A stretch of 14,164 bases of DNA, taken from Flavobacteriaceae bacterium (lineage in GTDB: Bacteria > Bacteroidota > Bacteroidia > Flavobacteriales > Flavobacteriaceae). Below are positions 6,747 to 14,103 of the stretch, piece by piece. The notes under the pieces were generated by a model. It searched no databases, was not told where the DNA came from, and worked only from the letters and a program-made list of their open reading frames with translations. The position numbers and the translations under genes are program-made. The stretch's first letter is position 1. Each line of letters begins with the position of its first letter. Where the stretch lies: positions 1 to 14,164 of the forward strand of contig JAURFJ010000028.1 in assembly GCA_030834365.1 (NCBI GenBank), in the 5' to 3' direction.

Positions 6747-7150
6747 AGAGCGTTACTCGCGTCATCGCAAACGCGAACGTAAAGTGTTTTGGTAGGGGTC
6801 GGACTATAGGCCTCACATACGGCACAAAATTCTTCTTCAAAAGGTTCTGTACTTGCCTCAAAGTAGAAAAGATCTCCTTCTTCTAGGGTTTCATCGAAAG
6901 CACACACTGATCCTAAGCGAAAGGCGTTAGTGTAAGATTCTTCGCTAAACGGATTGACCCATTCGGCTTCGATCCAGTTTTCATTAATAGGGTCGAGCAC
7001 CTCTATTACATAGTTCATGCATATGCCTTTAAGGGCGAGTCTCCCCCGATAGGTTTCAGTGCAAGAAGTGGACTTCAGCGGAGGCACCTCGTCTTTACAG
7101 GACAGAACCGCAGCCATCGCAAACACAATCAACCCTAAGAACTTACTCAT
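6743..7150 (-). CDS. small cysteine-rich lipoprotein, unknown family
   Basis: A 135-residue predicted lipoprotein that I do not recognise. The signal peptide ends in VLSC (lipidated C18). The mature part has six further cysteines (C30, C44, C83, C109, C112, C128), an even number that could form three disulfides in the periplasm or on the surface; C109 and C112 form a CxxC. The middle is acidic and aromatic (ENWIEAEWVNPFSEESY; EEGDLFYFEASTEPFEEE), consistent with a small beta-sandwich. Its start overlaps the DUF3089 stop by one base (TAATG), and its stop overlaps the Crp/Fnr start by 4 bp. Position and coupling support a real gene; function is unknown. Confidence 0.75.
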   Translation of the reverse strand: MSKFLGLIVFAMAAVLSCKDEVPPLKSTSCTETYRGRLALKGICMNYVIEVLDPINENWIEAEWVNPFSEESYTNAFRLGSVCAFDETLEEGDLFYFEASTEPFEEEFCAVCEAYSPTPTKTLYVRVCDDASNAL

Positions 7151-8166
7151 TATTTCACCTGTTCATTTAGCCATTTCTGCGTGCGCAACTCAGTATTCTC
7201 ACTGATGTCTTTCCAAAACAAGTTGATGTCAAAAGCGTGGTAGTTCTTGATAAAGCTCATAAAAAAGCGCTTGGGCACACGAGGCACCGTCGCCCAGACC
7301 ATTCCGTCAACCAGTTCAATGGTTAGACTTTTGGGGTAGAGTTGTTTGTCGTAATACAACAGGCCCTTGTGGTCTTCAAGTGAAGTTGATGTTGAGGTAT
7401 TCCAAGTAATGGGATTGGTTGTGGTGCGCCCCTTGTAATAATTCTCATAACGCCCCTTGGGCAAGTTATTGGTCTTATAGGTGTTCCAGCTCACATAGCC
7501 TCCGATGGCGTCCGGACGTGTCAATTCTGGAAGCTGATCAAAATAATCCTTGGCTATTCCTGCTCCGGGTAGATAGGCAGCTACGAGCTGAGACTGTAAG
7601 GGAGTTCCGTCGAAAAATTCTTTTACTAAAGCCGATCCGTGCATGCTACCCTGACTGTGCCCCGCTATGATGATGGGGCGCCCGTTATTGTAGTGCTCGA
7701 GGTAATACATAAAGGCGCGTTTCACATCTTCATAAGCGATCTCCCAGCTCGTGCCTACAAGCGAGCGGTACTTCTCGTTAAAGATCTTAATGTGTGCTTG
7801 GCGGTAAAACGGAACGTAAATGTTTGCTGCCGTACCAAAGGCTGAAGCCTGATTGGTAACACTCAATTCGATCACTTCGTTTCGTATGGTTTCTTTTGTT
7901 ACATCGGCATTCCAGGCGGGATCTTTTTTGTCTGAAAATAAAGTAGGATAGATAAAAAAGACATCCGCTTCTTTGGATGCGTTTTCGCCCACTACGGTCA
8001 CGAGGGCTTCAGGATAGTTTCCAGGCAAGGCTGCCCAACTTTCTTTTTTAGAGTAATCTGGCGCCTTGGCTACCGAGGTCTGAGCAAAGGGCACTATTTT
8101 AGCAGTGCTGCAACTTGCGAGCGTTAGTGCGCCCGAAATGGCAGCAATAAAGAATAGATTTTTCAT
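7150..8166 (-). CDS. DUF3089 alpha/beta-hydrolase lipoprotein
   Basis: A 338-residue exported lipoprotein (lipobox LASC, C19) of the DUF3089 family, which has the alpha/beta-hydrolase fold. Family landmarks are DYSKKESWAALP (37-48), ADVFFIYPTLF (67-77), NIYVPFYRQ (115-123), the nucleophile elbow GHSQGSMHG (169-177, serine S171), AAYLPGAG (196-203) and the C-terminal NYHAFDINLFW with the likely catalytic histidine H310. Members are presumed esterases or lipases, but no substrate is established. It is the first gene of an operon with the cysteine-rich lipoprotein and the Crp/Fnr gene, and it is divergent from the 5'-nucleotidase with 53 bp between starts. A TAnnTTTG box at 8175-8182 would give an almost leaderless mRNA from this start. 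Confidence 0.9.
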   Translation of the reverse strand: MKNLFFIAAISGALTLASCSTAKIVPFAQTSVAKAPDYSKKESWAALPGNYPEALVTVVGENASKEADVFFIYPTLFSDKKDPAWNADVTKETIRNEVIELSVTNQASAFGTAANIYVPFYRQAHIKIFNEKYRSLVGTSWEIAYEDVKRAFMYYLEHYNNGRPIIIAGHSQGSMHGSALVKEFFDGTPLQSQLVAAYLPGAGIAKDYFDQLPELTRPDAIGGYVSWNTYKTNNLPKGRYENYYKGRTTTNPITWNTSTSTSLEDHKGLLYYDKQLYPKSLTIELVDGMVWATVPRVPKRFFMSFIKNYHAFDINLFWKDISENTELRTQKWLNEQVK

Positions 8167-8174
8167 AAGCTCTA

Positions 8175-8182
8175 CAAAGGTA
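8175..8182 (-). promoter_or_regulatory. candidate -7 box for the DUF3089 operon
   Basis: The minus strand reads TACCTTTG, a perfect TAnnTTTG -7 element, 8 bp before the DUF3089 ATG. Transcription would start only a few bases from the start codon. No TTG is seen at the -33 spacing, so support is limited to the box and the divergent intergenic position. Confidence 0.4.
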
Positions 8183-8219
8183 AAACGTTTCTTAGAGTCT
8201 TTGATCTAAGAGTATTATA

Positions 8220-9662
8220 ATGCTTAAAACCACCCACATGTCTTTACCCATTTTTGCCTTTTGGCTGGTTTCTGTGCTGTCGTCTTGTTCGGTTGATGGT
8301 GTTCAATCTAACCCACTAACCCCTTCCATGAACGAGCAGAGCGCGCTCGCTCATGAAGTGGTGATTTTTAGCGTAAACGATGTACACGGCCGCATTGATA
8401 ATTTTGCGAAAATAAAGCCTATACTAGAGGCTGCTAAAAATGAATACCAATCCGTATATTTTGTCAGTGCGGGCGATTTGTTCTCCGGAAACCCCATCGT
8501 TGATTTTCATCCTGAAAAGGGATATCCGCTTATCGATCTGCTTTCAAAAACAGGGCTCGATGTGAACGTGCTGGGTAATCATGAGTTCGACTACGGCCAA
8601 GAGGCACTCAGCGCCCGAGTGCAACAGGCGTCCTTTGACTTTATTTGCTCGAATGTAGAGCCTGGAACCGGATCGCTTGAAGACTTTCCGGATTATACCG
8701 TGATTCATAAGGGTCCTGTCAAGATTGCCTTTGTTGGGGTCGTAGAAACAGGTAGCCGAGGGGGGTATCCACTTACGCACCCCAAAAAGATTGAGGGGCT
8801 TGATTTTCAAGACGGTAATGAGGCCTTTAAGCGCTTTGAAAACTTGAAAGACGAAACAGGTGCCGACCTTCTTGTGGCCCTTACCCATCAGGGCGAAGAA
8901 GAAGATAGAGAGTTATTGAACTCTTATGATTTCATTGACCTGGTCATTGGCGGGCATACCAATCAGCTCTACGGTTACAGTTTGAACAATAAATTCATGG
9001 TGATGTCAGGAAAGCATCTTGAGACTTTAGGAAAGACCACCCTTAAGCTCTTCGAAGACGGCAGTGTCGAATACGATTTTGAATCTATCGATTTGGCGGC
9101 CGAGTCAGCCGTTGATGAGACCCTAACGGCGCTCATTGATGAATACAATAACCGTCCAGAATTTTTTGAGACGATTGGGCAATCAGCGCGCGATCACGAT
9201 AGACGTGAGACAGCCTGTTTCTATACAGACGCTTTGCGGTTTATTGCCGATGCAGATTTTACGATTCAAAACAGAGGAGGGGTACGTGAAGATTTGGCCG
9301 CTGGCGCAATTACGCCTTTTGATATTTACACCATAGATCCGTTCGGAAATGGTTTTGAAGCCTACCGGCTTTCTGTAGGGCAGCTTGAAGACCTCTTAGA
9401 GCAAATAAATACGAGTTACAGCTATTCTTCGTTCTACACCCTAGTGCGTGAAGGAGACCAAATTGAGTTAACAGCAAACGGAGTAGAACTCCCCGACGAC
9501 CAACTGCTCACCTTTGCTTTGAATGATTATATCACCAATGAATTTGGTGACCTGTTCGACACACCAGATGTGAGTTACGAGAAGACTACGGCTGAGTATA
9601 TTATTGAGTATTTAAAAACAGTGAACCCTGGCATTATTGATTATCAGGGGTGTACCCGCTAA
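8220..9662 (+). CDS. 5'-nucleotidase / UshA-type metallophosphoesterase lipoprotein
   Basis: A 480-residue exported enzyme with the two-domain UshA layout. The lipobox-like LSSC puts the lipid on C23. The N-terminal metallophosphoesterase domain has all metal-binding blocks: NDVHGR (53-58; D54, H56), GDLFSGNP (85-92; D86), GNHEFD (119-124; N120, H121), ALTHQGEEE (220-228; H223) and VIGGHTNQ (242-249; H246). The C-terminal nucleotide-binding domain shows NRGGVREDLAAGAIT (351-365) and DPFGNGFEAYRLSVGQLEDLLEQ (373-395). It should hydrolyse nucleoside monophosphates or related phosphate esters, releasing Pi and nucleosides outside the cytoplasm. The start at 8220 gives a normal signal peptide; ATG 8238 (residue 7) is an alternative. 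The next genes are a phosphate-type porin and PiT, which fits a role in phosphate scavenging, but candidate PHO boxes lie after it, not before it. Confidence 0.93.
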   Translation: MLKTTHMSLPIFAFWLVSVLSSCSVDGVQSNPLTPSMNEQSALAHEVVIFSVNDVHGRIDNFAKIKPILEAAKNEYQSVYFVSAGDLFSGNPIVDFHPEKGYPLIDLLSKTGLDVNVLGNHEFDYGQEALSARVQQASFDFICSNVEPGTGSLEDFPDYTVIHKGPVKIAFVGVVETGSRGGYPLTHPKKIEGLDFQDGNEAFKRFENLKDETGADLLVALTHQGEEEDRELLNSYDFIDLVIGGHTNQLYGYSLNNKFMVMSGKHLETLGKTTLKLFEDGSVEYDFESIDLAAESAVDETLTALIDEYNNRPEFFETIGQSARDHDRRETACFYTDALRFIADADFTIQNRGGVREDLAAGAITPFDIYTIDPFGNGFEAYRLSVGQLEDLLEQINTSYSYSSFYTLVREGDQIELTANGVELPDDQLLTFALNDYITNEFGDLFDTPDVSYEKTTAEYIIEYLKTVNPGIIDYQGCTR

Positions 9663-9699
9663 GCTCGCTAGAGTTTTAACCGACCTACTCTGCCTATTT

Positions 9700-9724
9700 C
9701 TTGTTTTATACCGTTCAAAACAAG
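9700..9724 (+). terminator. possible hairpin terminator after the 5'-nucleotidase
   Basis: A perfect 8-bp inverted repeat, CTTTGTTTT-like: CTTGTTTT (9700-9707) and AAAACAAG (9717-9724), with a 9-base loop, begins 37 bp after the stop. It lacks a following U-tract and is AT-rich, so it is a weak terminator candidate. It does separate the nucleotidase from the PHO-box promoter immediately downstream. Confidence 0.3.
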
Positions 9725-9729
9725 GCAAT

Positions 9730-9780
9730 CTTAACACTTAGATAACCTAAGGTTTGTGAGAACTTAACATTTGGATTACT
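9730..9780 (+). promoter_or_regulatory. two candidate PHO boxes (PhoB-type direct repeats) upstream of the porin
   Basis: Two copies of the same 18-base unit are visible: CTTAACA-CTTA-GATAACC (9730-9747) and CTTAACA-TTTG-GATTACT (9763-9780), matching at 14 of 18 positions. Each has two 7-base half-sites 11 bp apart, the 7-4-7 plan of the E. coli PHO box; the TTAACA core also equals the repeat bound by Bacillus PhoP at 11-bp spacing. The two units start 33 bp apart, three 11-bp turns, so they lie on the same DNA face. A poor -7 match, TTTTTTTG (9790-9797), begins 10 bp after the second box, the place where PhoB-type activation is expected. The genes behind it are phosphate porin and PiT, which supports the reading. 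Confidence 0.6.
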
Positions 9781-9817
9781 TAAGTGCGCTTTTTTTGCAT
9801 TTTATTAAAACCGGTAA

Positions 9818-11026
9818 ATGAAAAACGTACTAAGAGTTTTAAGTATTGGAACTTTTTTATTGATAAAGAGTTTAAACGCACAGAAGAACAATATAACAAC
9901 CCCGTCTTTCGGAAAAGGTCTTATTAACTATACCGCAGGAGATAATTCGTTTAGCACTAAAGTATCTGCTCGTATACAGTCGAGATTCAACAGCACTTGG
10001 AACTACGACATTGAGGATTACGGAAATGCAGATTATAACTTCACGATTCGACGTGCTCGTTTAAAATTTGATGGATGGGCCTATAATCCAAAACTGAAAT
10101 ACAAAATCGAACTTGGCCTTTCAAATAGAGATTTAGGGGGCATCAATAATTTTACTAATAACGCCCCAAACCAAATTCTTGATGCTGTAATCATGTGGAC
10201 TTTTGCGAAGAATTGGGAGCTTTGGGCAGGCCAAACCAAACTTCCAGGAAATGTAGAGCGTGTTGTGTCTTCTGCAAACCTTCAGTTTATTGACCGATCG
10301 ATTCTAAACAGCACATTCAATATAGATCGCGATCTTGGTTTTCAAGTTCGTCATAAAAGTTCATGGGGAGGAAGCTTCATTACAAAAGAGAAATTTGCTC
10401 TGTCTCAAGGAGAGGGCAGAAATATTACTAAGGGCAATGAAGGCGGATTACAGTATACCCTTAGAGCAGAAGCACTTCCCTTCGGAGAGTTCAAGAACAA
10501 AGGAGATTACGTTGAAGCAGACCTAGAACGTGAACAGCAATTTAAATTGATGCTTGCTTATACATATAACCTAAATGCAGATGCGGTTAAGACTCGTTCT
10601 GGTATGGGAGACTATATGTACAATGATACAGGGCTTTACCAAACTGATATAACTACGCATTTCCTAGATATTGTTGCCAAATACAAAGGATGGTCTTTAT
10701 TGACTGAAATGACCCAGAGAGATGCTTTAGCCCCAGTAGCAACAAATAGTAACGGCACAAGCACAGGAGATGTTGTACTTACAGGGAAAGCACTAAACAC
10801 TCAAATGGGGTATTTATTCAAAAATAATTTAGAACTAGCGCTTCGTTATTCTGAAATTAAATTCGATCAAGTTACTGACAGTTCTAACCCTAAAGAGATT
10901 ACATTAGGATTTTCGAAATATGTTGTAGGACATAAATTGAAGTTTCAAGCAGATATAACTAAAGCAACCATTGACCATAAACCAAACAAGATTGCTTTAC
11001 GTACTGGATTTGAACTTCATTTTTAA
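9818..11026 (+). CDS. OprO/OprP-like phosphate-type porin
   Basis: A 402-residue outer-membrane beta-barrel with a signal peptide ending about residue 21 (LNAQ). Motifs typical of the Porin_O_P family follow: FSTKVSARIQSRFNSTW (46-62), NFTIRRARLKFDGWAYNPKLKYKIELGLS (74-102), the ILDAVIMWTF...WELWAGQTKLPGNVERV stretch, and repeated alternating beta strands up to the C-terminal LRTGFELHF ending in phenylalanine, as expected for barrel insertion. Family members are anion- or polyphosphate-selective porins induced by phosphate starvation in Pseudomonas. Specificity is not provable here, but the PiT gene 44 bp downstream and the candidate PHO boxes upstream favour phosphate. The region is clearly more AT-rich than the nucleotidase gene before it. 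Confidence 0.9.
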   Translation: MKNVLRVLSIGTFLLIKSLNAQKNNITTPSFGKGLINYTAGDNSFSTKVSARIQSRFNSTWNYDIEDYGNADYNFTIRRARLKFDGWAYNPKLKYKIELGLSNRDLGGINNFTNNAPNQILDAVIMWTFAKNWELWAGQTKLPGNVERVVSSANLQFIDRSILNSTFNIDRDLGFQVRHKSSWGGSFITKEKFALSQGEGRNITKGNEGGLQYTLRAEALPFGEFKNKGDYVEADLEREQQFKLMLAYTYNLNADAVKTRSGMGDYMYNDTGLYQTDITTHFLDIVAKYKGWSLLTEMTQRDALAPVATNSNGTSTGDVVLTGKALNTQMGYLFKNNLELALRYSEIKFDQVTDSSNPKEITLGFSKYVVGHKLKFQADITKATIDHKPNKIALRTGFELHF

Positions 11027-11070
11027 GATCCAACTTTAATAACGATGCTTAACTCATTTAAATAAACTTT

Positions 11071-13311
11071 ATGAACACGATTTTCACTTTAATTATTGCG
11101 GCTCTAGCAGTTCTAGCTATTGTAGACCTAATAGTAGGTGTAAGTAACGATGCCGTTAATTTTCTAAACTCGGCAATTGGTTCAAAGGCCATTTCGTTTA
11201 AGAAAATTCTGATTATCGCAAGCTTTGGGATTTTTATTGGAGCCGTATTTTCTAGTGGGATGATGGAGGTTGCTCGAAAAGGGATTTTTAACCCCGGGGA
11301 GTTCTATTTTGACGAAATCATGTTCATTTTTCTCGCCGTAATGATTGGAGACATCTTACTTCTTGATTTCTTCAATACCATCGGTATGCCAACTTCTACA
11401 ACCGTTTCTATTGTTTTTAACTTATTAGGAGCAGCCGTAGTGATGTCGTTAATCAAAATAGGAATGGACGATTCTCAGGGGCTAGGCGATATCGTAAAAT
11501 ATATTAATAATGAAAAAGCCTTTGAGATTATTTCTGGAATTCTACTATCCGTAGTCATTGCATTTACCATTGGTGCACTCATACAATGGATATCGAGGTT
11601 AGTTTTTACTTTTCAATACGAGAAGAAAATTAAAAGTTTCGGATTTATATTCGCTGCGCTTTGTCTGACAAGTATTGGGTATTTCATTTTTTACAAAGGG
11701 TTAAAAGGAACGCCATTCTACAATGATATTTCTGAAATATTAAACAACAACGGTCGTCTAGTTATTGGTGCAATGTTTCTTTTTTGGGCCTTACTTTCTT
11801 GGTTCGTAGACCGTGTATTGAAAAAAAACATTCTCGTTGTTGTTATTGGATTTGGAACGTTCGGTCTTGCATTAGCATTCTCAGGAAATGACTTAGTGAA
11901 TTTTATTGGAGTTCCTATGGCTGCTTACCATTCTTTTGAAGCTTGGTCTGCTTCAGGTGTACCAGCTTCAGAGTTCAGTATGGGTGTTTTATCTAAGAAA
12001 GTGCCAGCAGAACCAATATTACTGCTATTAGCAGGAGGGATCATGGTTGCCACCCTTTGGCTGTCTCAGAAAGCTAAAACGGTAACCGAAACAGAGATCA
12101 ATCTATCAAGGCAGGCTGAAGGTTCAGAACGATTTGAACCCAATTTCTTATCCAAGCTAATCGTTAAAGGAGGAACCACTATTTCGTCAGCCATAGGTTA
12201 CGTGCTGCCTCAGTCTGCCAAAAATAAAATTGAGAGCAGTTTTAAAGTTCCTATTCTTGATATTTCATCTGATAAAGCCAAAGAGCTTCCAGCATTCGAC
12301 CTAATCAGAGCTTCAATCAACTTAACAGTCTCTGGAATTTTGATTTCTATTGCAACTTCAATGAGCTTACCCTTATCCACTACCTATGTTACATTCATGG
12401 TTGCAATGGGGACTTCTTTAGCTGATAAAGCCTGGGGTAGAGAATCAGGGGTTTATCGCGTCGCGGGTGTGATTAATGTTATTGGAGGATGGTTTTTCAC
12501 AGCATTCATTGCCTTTGTTTTTGCCGGCATCTTAACTTATCTCATATACCTAGGAAAAGCAGTGTCAATTACCGTTCTTCTAATGTTAACATTAGCACTA
12601 CTTATTCGTAACTACGTAAATCACAAAAAGAAACAAGCAGACAAACTAAACCCCAAAGTTCTTAGAAAGTCAAAAAGTAAAACAGTTCAAGGAATAATTC
12701 ATGAGAGTTCTGAAAACGTAGCTGATGTGATTTCAAGAACAAATAAAATCAATCACAATGTGATTGATGGTATGACAAAATATAAGATTGATAAACTCAA
12801 AAAAGCGAAAAAACAAATATCAAAATTAGAAGCCGAGATTGAAGATTTACGAAACCATCTTTTCTATTTCATAAAAAATTTAGACGAGAAAAGTGTCAAT
12901 GGCAGTAATTTCTATATGATAGTCTTGGCTTGTCTAACAGACATCGCACAATCATTAGATTACATTGCTAGGAAATCATTTAAACATATAGAAAATCAGC
13001 ATAAGTCATTGACTTACAATCAAAGCAAGGAACTCAATGAGATTCAAGAGGCATTAAACACGCTTCTAACCAATATTGAAAAAAAGTTCTTAGAAAAGAA
13101 CTTTAAAGGTTTATCGGAAGAAATCTCAAAGAAAAACGAAATCAATGCTTTAATAACAGCAAAGATTGATAGTCAAATTGCTAGAACTAGATCATCCAAT
13201 GAAACTTCTCCGAAGAACACCACGTTGTTCTTTAACATATTGTTAGAGTCAAAAGATTTATTAAACTCCATAATTAGAGTGAGTGAAGAGTACTCTAGAA
13301 GTTCAAAATAA
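11071..13311 (+). CDS. PiT-family inorganic phosphate transporter with C-terminal PhoU-like domain
   Basis: A 746-residue inner-membrane protein. The PHO4/PiT transporter portion (about 1-515) has the duplicated signature, with GVSNDAVNF (23-31) in the first repeat and FSGNDLVNFIG (270-280) in the second, plus the paired GMPTSTT (105-111) and SLPLSTT (432-438) loops. It imports phosphate with H+ or Na+ as a metal-phosphate complex or free anion. After the last helix and a basic stretch (HKKKQ...), a cytoplasmic tail of about 220 residues (520-746) is helical and coiled-coil-rich (DKLKKAKKQISKLEAEIEDL; ISYIARKSF-like helices), resembling a PhoU domain. Standard bacterial PiT is about 500 residues, with PhoU-like regulators encoded separately, so this is a fusion. 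It lies 44 bp after the porin and probably shares its transcript. Confidence 0.92.
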   Translation: MNTIFTLIIAALAVLAIVDLIVGVSNDAVNFLNSAIGSKAISFKKILIIASFGIFIGAVFSSGMMEVARKGIFNPGEFYFDEIMFIFLAVMIGDILLLDFFNTIGMPTSTTVSIVFNLLGAAVVMSLIKIGMDDSQGLGDIVKYINNEKAFEIISGILLSVVIAFTIGALIQWISRLVFTFQYEKKIKSFGFIFAALCLTSIGYFIFYKGLKGTPFYNDISEILNNNGRLVIGAMFLFWALLSWFVDRVLKKNILVVVIGFGTFGLALAFSGNDLVNFIGVPMAAYHSFEAWSASGVPASEFSMGVLSKKVPAEPILLLLAGGIMVATLWLSQKAKTVTETEINLSRQAEGSERFEPNFLSKLIVKGGTTISSAIGYVLPQSAKNKIESSFKVPILDISSDKAKELPAFDLIRASINLTVSGILISIATSMSLPLSTTYVTFMVAMGTSLADKAWGRESGVYRVAGVINVIGGWFFTAFIAFVFAGILTYLIYLGKAVSITVLLMLTLALLIRNYVNHKKKQADKLNPKVLRKSKSKTVQGIIHESSENVADVISRTNKINHNVIDGMTKYKIDKLKKAKKQISKLEAEIEDLRNHLFYFIKNLDEKSVNGSNFYMIVLACLTDIAQSLDYIARKSFKHIENQHKSLTYNQSKELNEIQEALNTLLTNIEKKFLEKNFKGLSEEISKKNEINALITAKIDSQIARTRSSNETSPKNTTLFFNILLESKDLLNSIIRVSEEYSRSSK

Positions 13312-13377
13312 TAGAATTTGCTCACTCTTAATCTTTTTGACACCCTATTGTAAAGCCTCTTCGTTGGTGATTAGGAT

Positions 13378-13506
13378 ATTTTGTTTAACTTTTATATCTT
13401 TAATAGGTCAAATAACACCTAATAATTAAACAAAATTGCCGTTTTGTTTAAGTGTACCTGAAAAGCAGCCCTTTTTAAACACTTATAATTCGGTTTTGAG
13501 TACCGA
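13378..13506. repeat. cluster of inverted repeats in the leader of the zinc-ribbon gene
   Basis: TTTTGTTTAA occurs at 13379-13388 and 13442-13451, and its reverse complement TTAAACAAAA at 13426-13435. Copies two and three form a perfect 10-bp hairpin with a 6-base loop (13436-13441). Copies one and two form a rival 11-bp pairing (13378-13388 with 13426-13436) around a 37-base loop. Further on are TAAGTGT/ACACTTA (13449-13455, 13479-13485) and TCGGT/ACCGA (13490-13494, 13502-13506), the last ending 7 bp before the ATG. The rest of the 202-bp gap between PiT and this gene shows no ORF. Confidence 0.75.
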
Positions 13507-13513
13507 TTACCCC

Positions 13514-13942
13514 ATGATTGACAAATGCCCAAAATGCGCCGGCGAAACCTTTAGTAAGGCGGGGGTTATCGCAGACAAACAAAGATTCAAGTGCAAAGAT
13601 TGCGGTTACCACTTTACGGTCGGTAAAGACGGTAAATCGATTGATCCGCAGATTGTAAAACGCGCCCTTCAACTCTACATCGAAGGCATGAGCTACCGCG
13701 AGATAGAGAGCGTGCTTGGCGTCTCACACGTCAGCGTGATGAATTGGGTTAAGAAACACAACATAACCCGTCCAGAGGGTGATTGCGTTGACTCTAAGCA
13801 GCACTTGTTCCCTCATTCTAAACTGGTTGAACTGATCAATGATCAATCGTTTTTAGATCAGACCAATTTGCTCATATCTCGGGTTAACGGCCACTACATG
13901 GTACTGACTTTTGCCCCCCAAGCAGCATCTATAGCAAATTAA
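13514..13942 (+). CDS. orphan InsA-like (IS1-type) zinc-ribbon/HTH DNA-binding protein
   Basis: From ATG 13514 this is a 142-residue protein. A zinc ribbon with two cysteine pairs (C5/C8 and C27/C30, in DKCPKC and FKCKDCGYHFT) is followed by a helix-turn-helix (VKRALQLYIEGMSYREIESVLGVSHVSVMNWVKKH, about 48-82), which together match the InsA half of IS1-family transposases. No DDE catalytic domain follows; the last 60 residues are not recognised (LFPHSKLVELINDQSF...). It is therefore either the remnant of an element or a domesticated DNA-binding protein; similar stand-alone proteins are common in Flavobacteria. I chose the ATG at 13514 because an upstream in-frame TTG (13436) would add 26 residues of non-family sequence that fall in the palindromic leader. 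Confidence 0.72.
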   Translation: MIDKCPKCAGETFSKAGVIADKQRFKCKDCGYHFTVGKDGKSIDPQIVKRALQLYIEGMSYREIESVLGVSHVSVMNWVKKHNITRPEGDCVDSKQHLFPHSKLVELINDQSFLDQTNLLISRVNGHYMVLTFAPQAASIAN

Positions 13943-13988
13943 CAGTCGTTCTTTTATAAGGCGGCAGCGCTAGCAGATACGAAGAGCT

Positions 13989-13998
13989 GTTAAACAAA
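13989..13998. repeat. distal copy of the TTTGTTTAAC repeat, inverted
   Basis: GTTAAACAAA at this site is the exact reverse complement of TTTGTTTAAC at 13380-13389, so a 10-bp inverted pair brackets the zinc-ribbon gene about 600 bp apart. No target-site duplication is visible outside them. The motif is AT-rich, so chance is possible. Confidence 0.45.
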
Positions 13999-14060
13999 GT
14001 CTTTATGGTTTCAGTTTTTTCATTCCGAAGACAGAAAACAGTACCTTTTTCAGTGAAATG

Positions 14061-14078
14061 TTGCCCCCATCAGGGCAA
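14061..14078 (+). promoter_or_regulatory. hairpin in the leader of the DUF4212 gene
   Basis: TTGCCC (14061-14066) and GGGCAA (14073-14078) form a 6-bp stem with loop CCATCA, 25 bp before the next ATG. TACCTTTT (14042-14049), one base from the TAnnTTTG box, lies just upstream and could be its promoter. The hairpin could be a leader structure or the terminator of the zinc-ribbon gene, although it lacks a U-tract. The remainder of the 161-bp gap has no ORF. Confidence 0.3.
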
Positions 14079-14103
14079 AGAGGTGCCTAATCTTAAGACC
14101 ATT

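Noticed and set aside
8544..8888. Long antisense open frame inside the nucleotidase gene
   Set aside because: It lies wholly within a gene with all catalytic motifs intact, has no recognisable domain and no promoter; a frame shadow.
9671..9677. Small stem CTC...GAG followed by TTTT right after the nucleotidase stop
   Set aside because: A 3-bp stem is too weak to be a terminator.
13366..13389. GGTGAT at 13366-13371 resembles the start of an IS1 terminal repeat next to an InsA-like gene
   Set aside because: The similarity is only six bases, the rest of the IS1 end does not match, no insB-like DDE frame follows and no target duplication is seen.
13436..13513. TTG at 13436 as start of the zinc-ribbon protein
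   Set aside because: The added 26 residues look unlike the family and coincide with the palindromic leader; ATG 13514 starts directly at the zinc ribbon.
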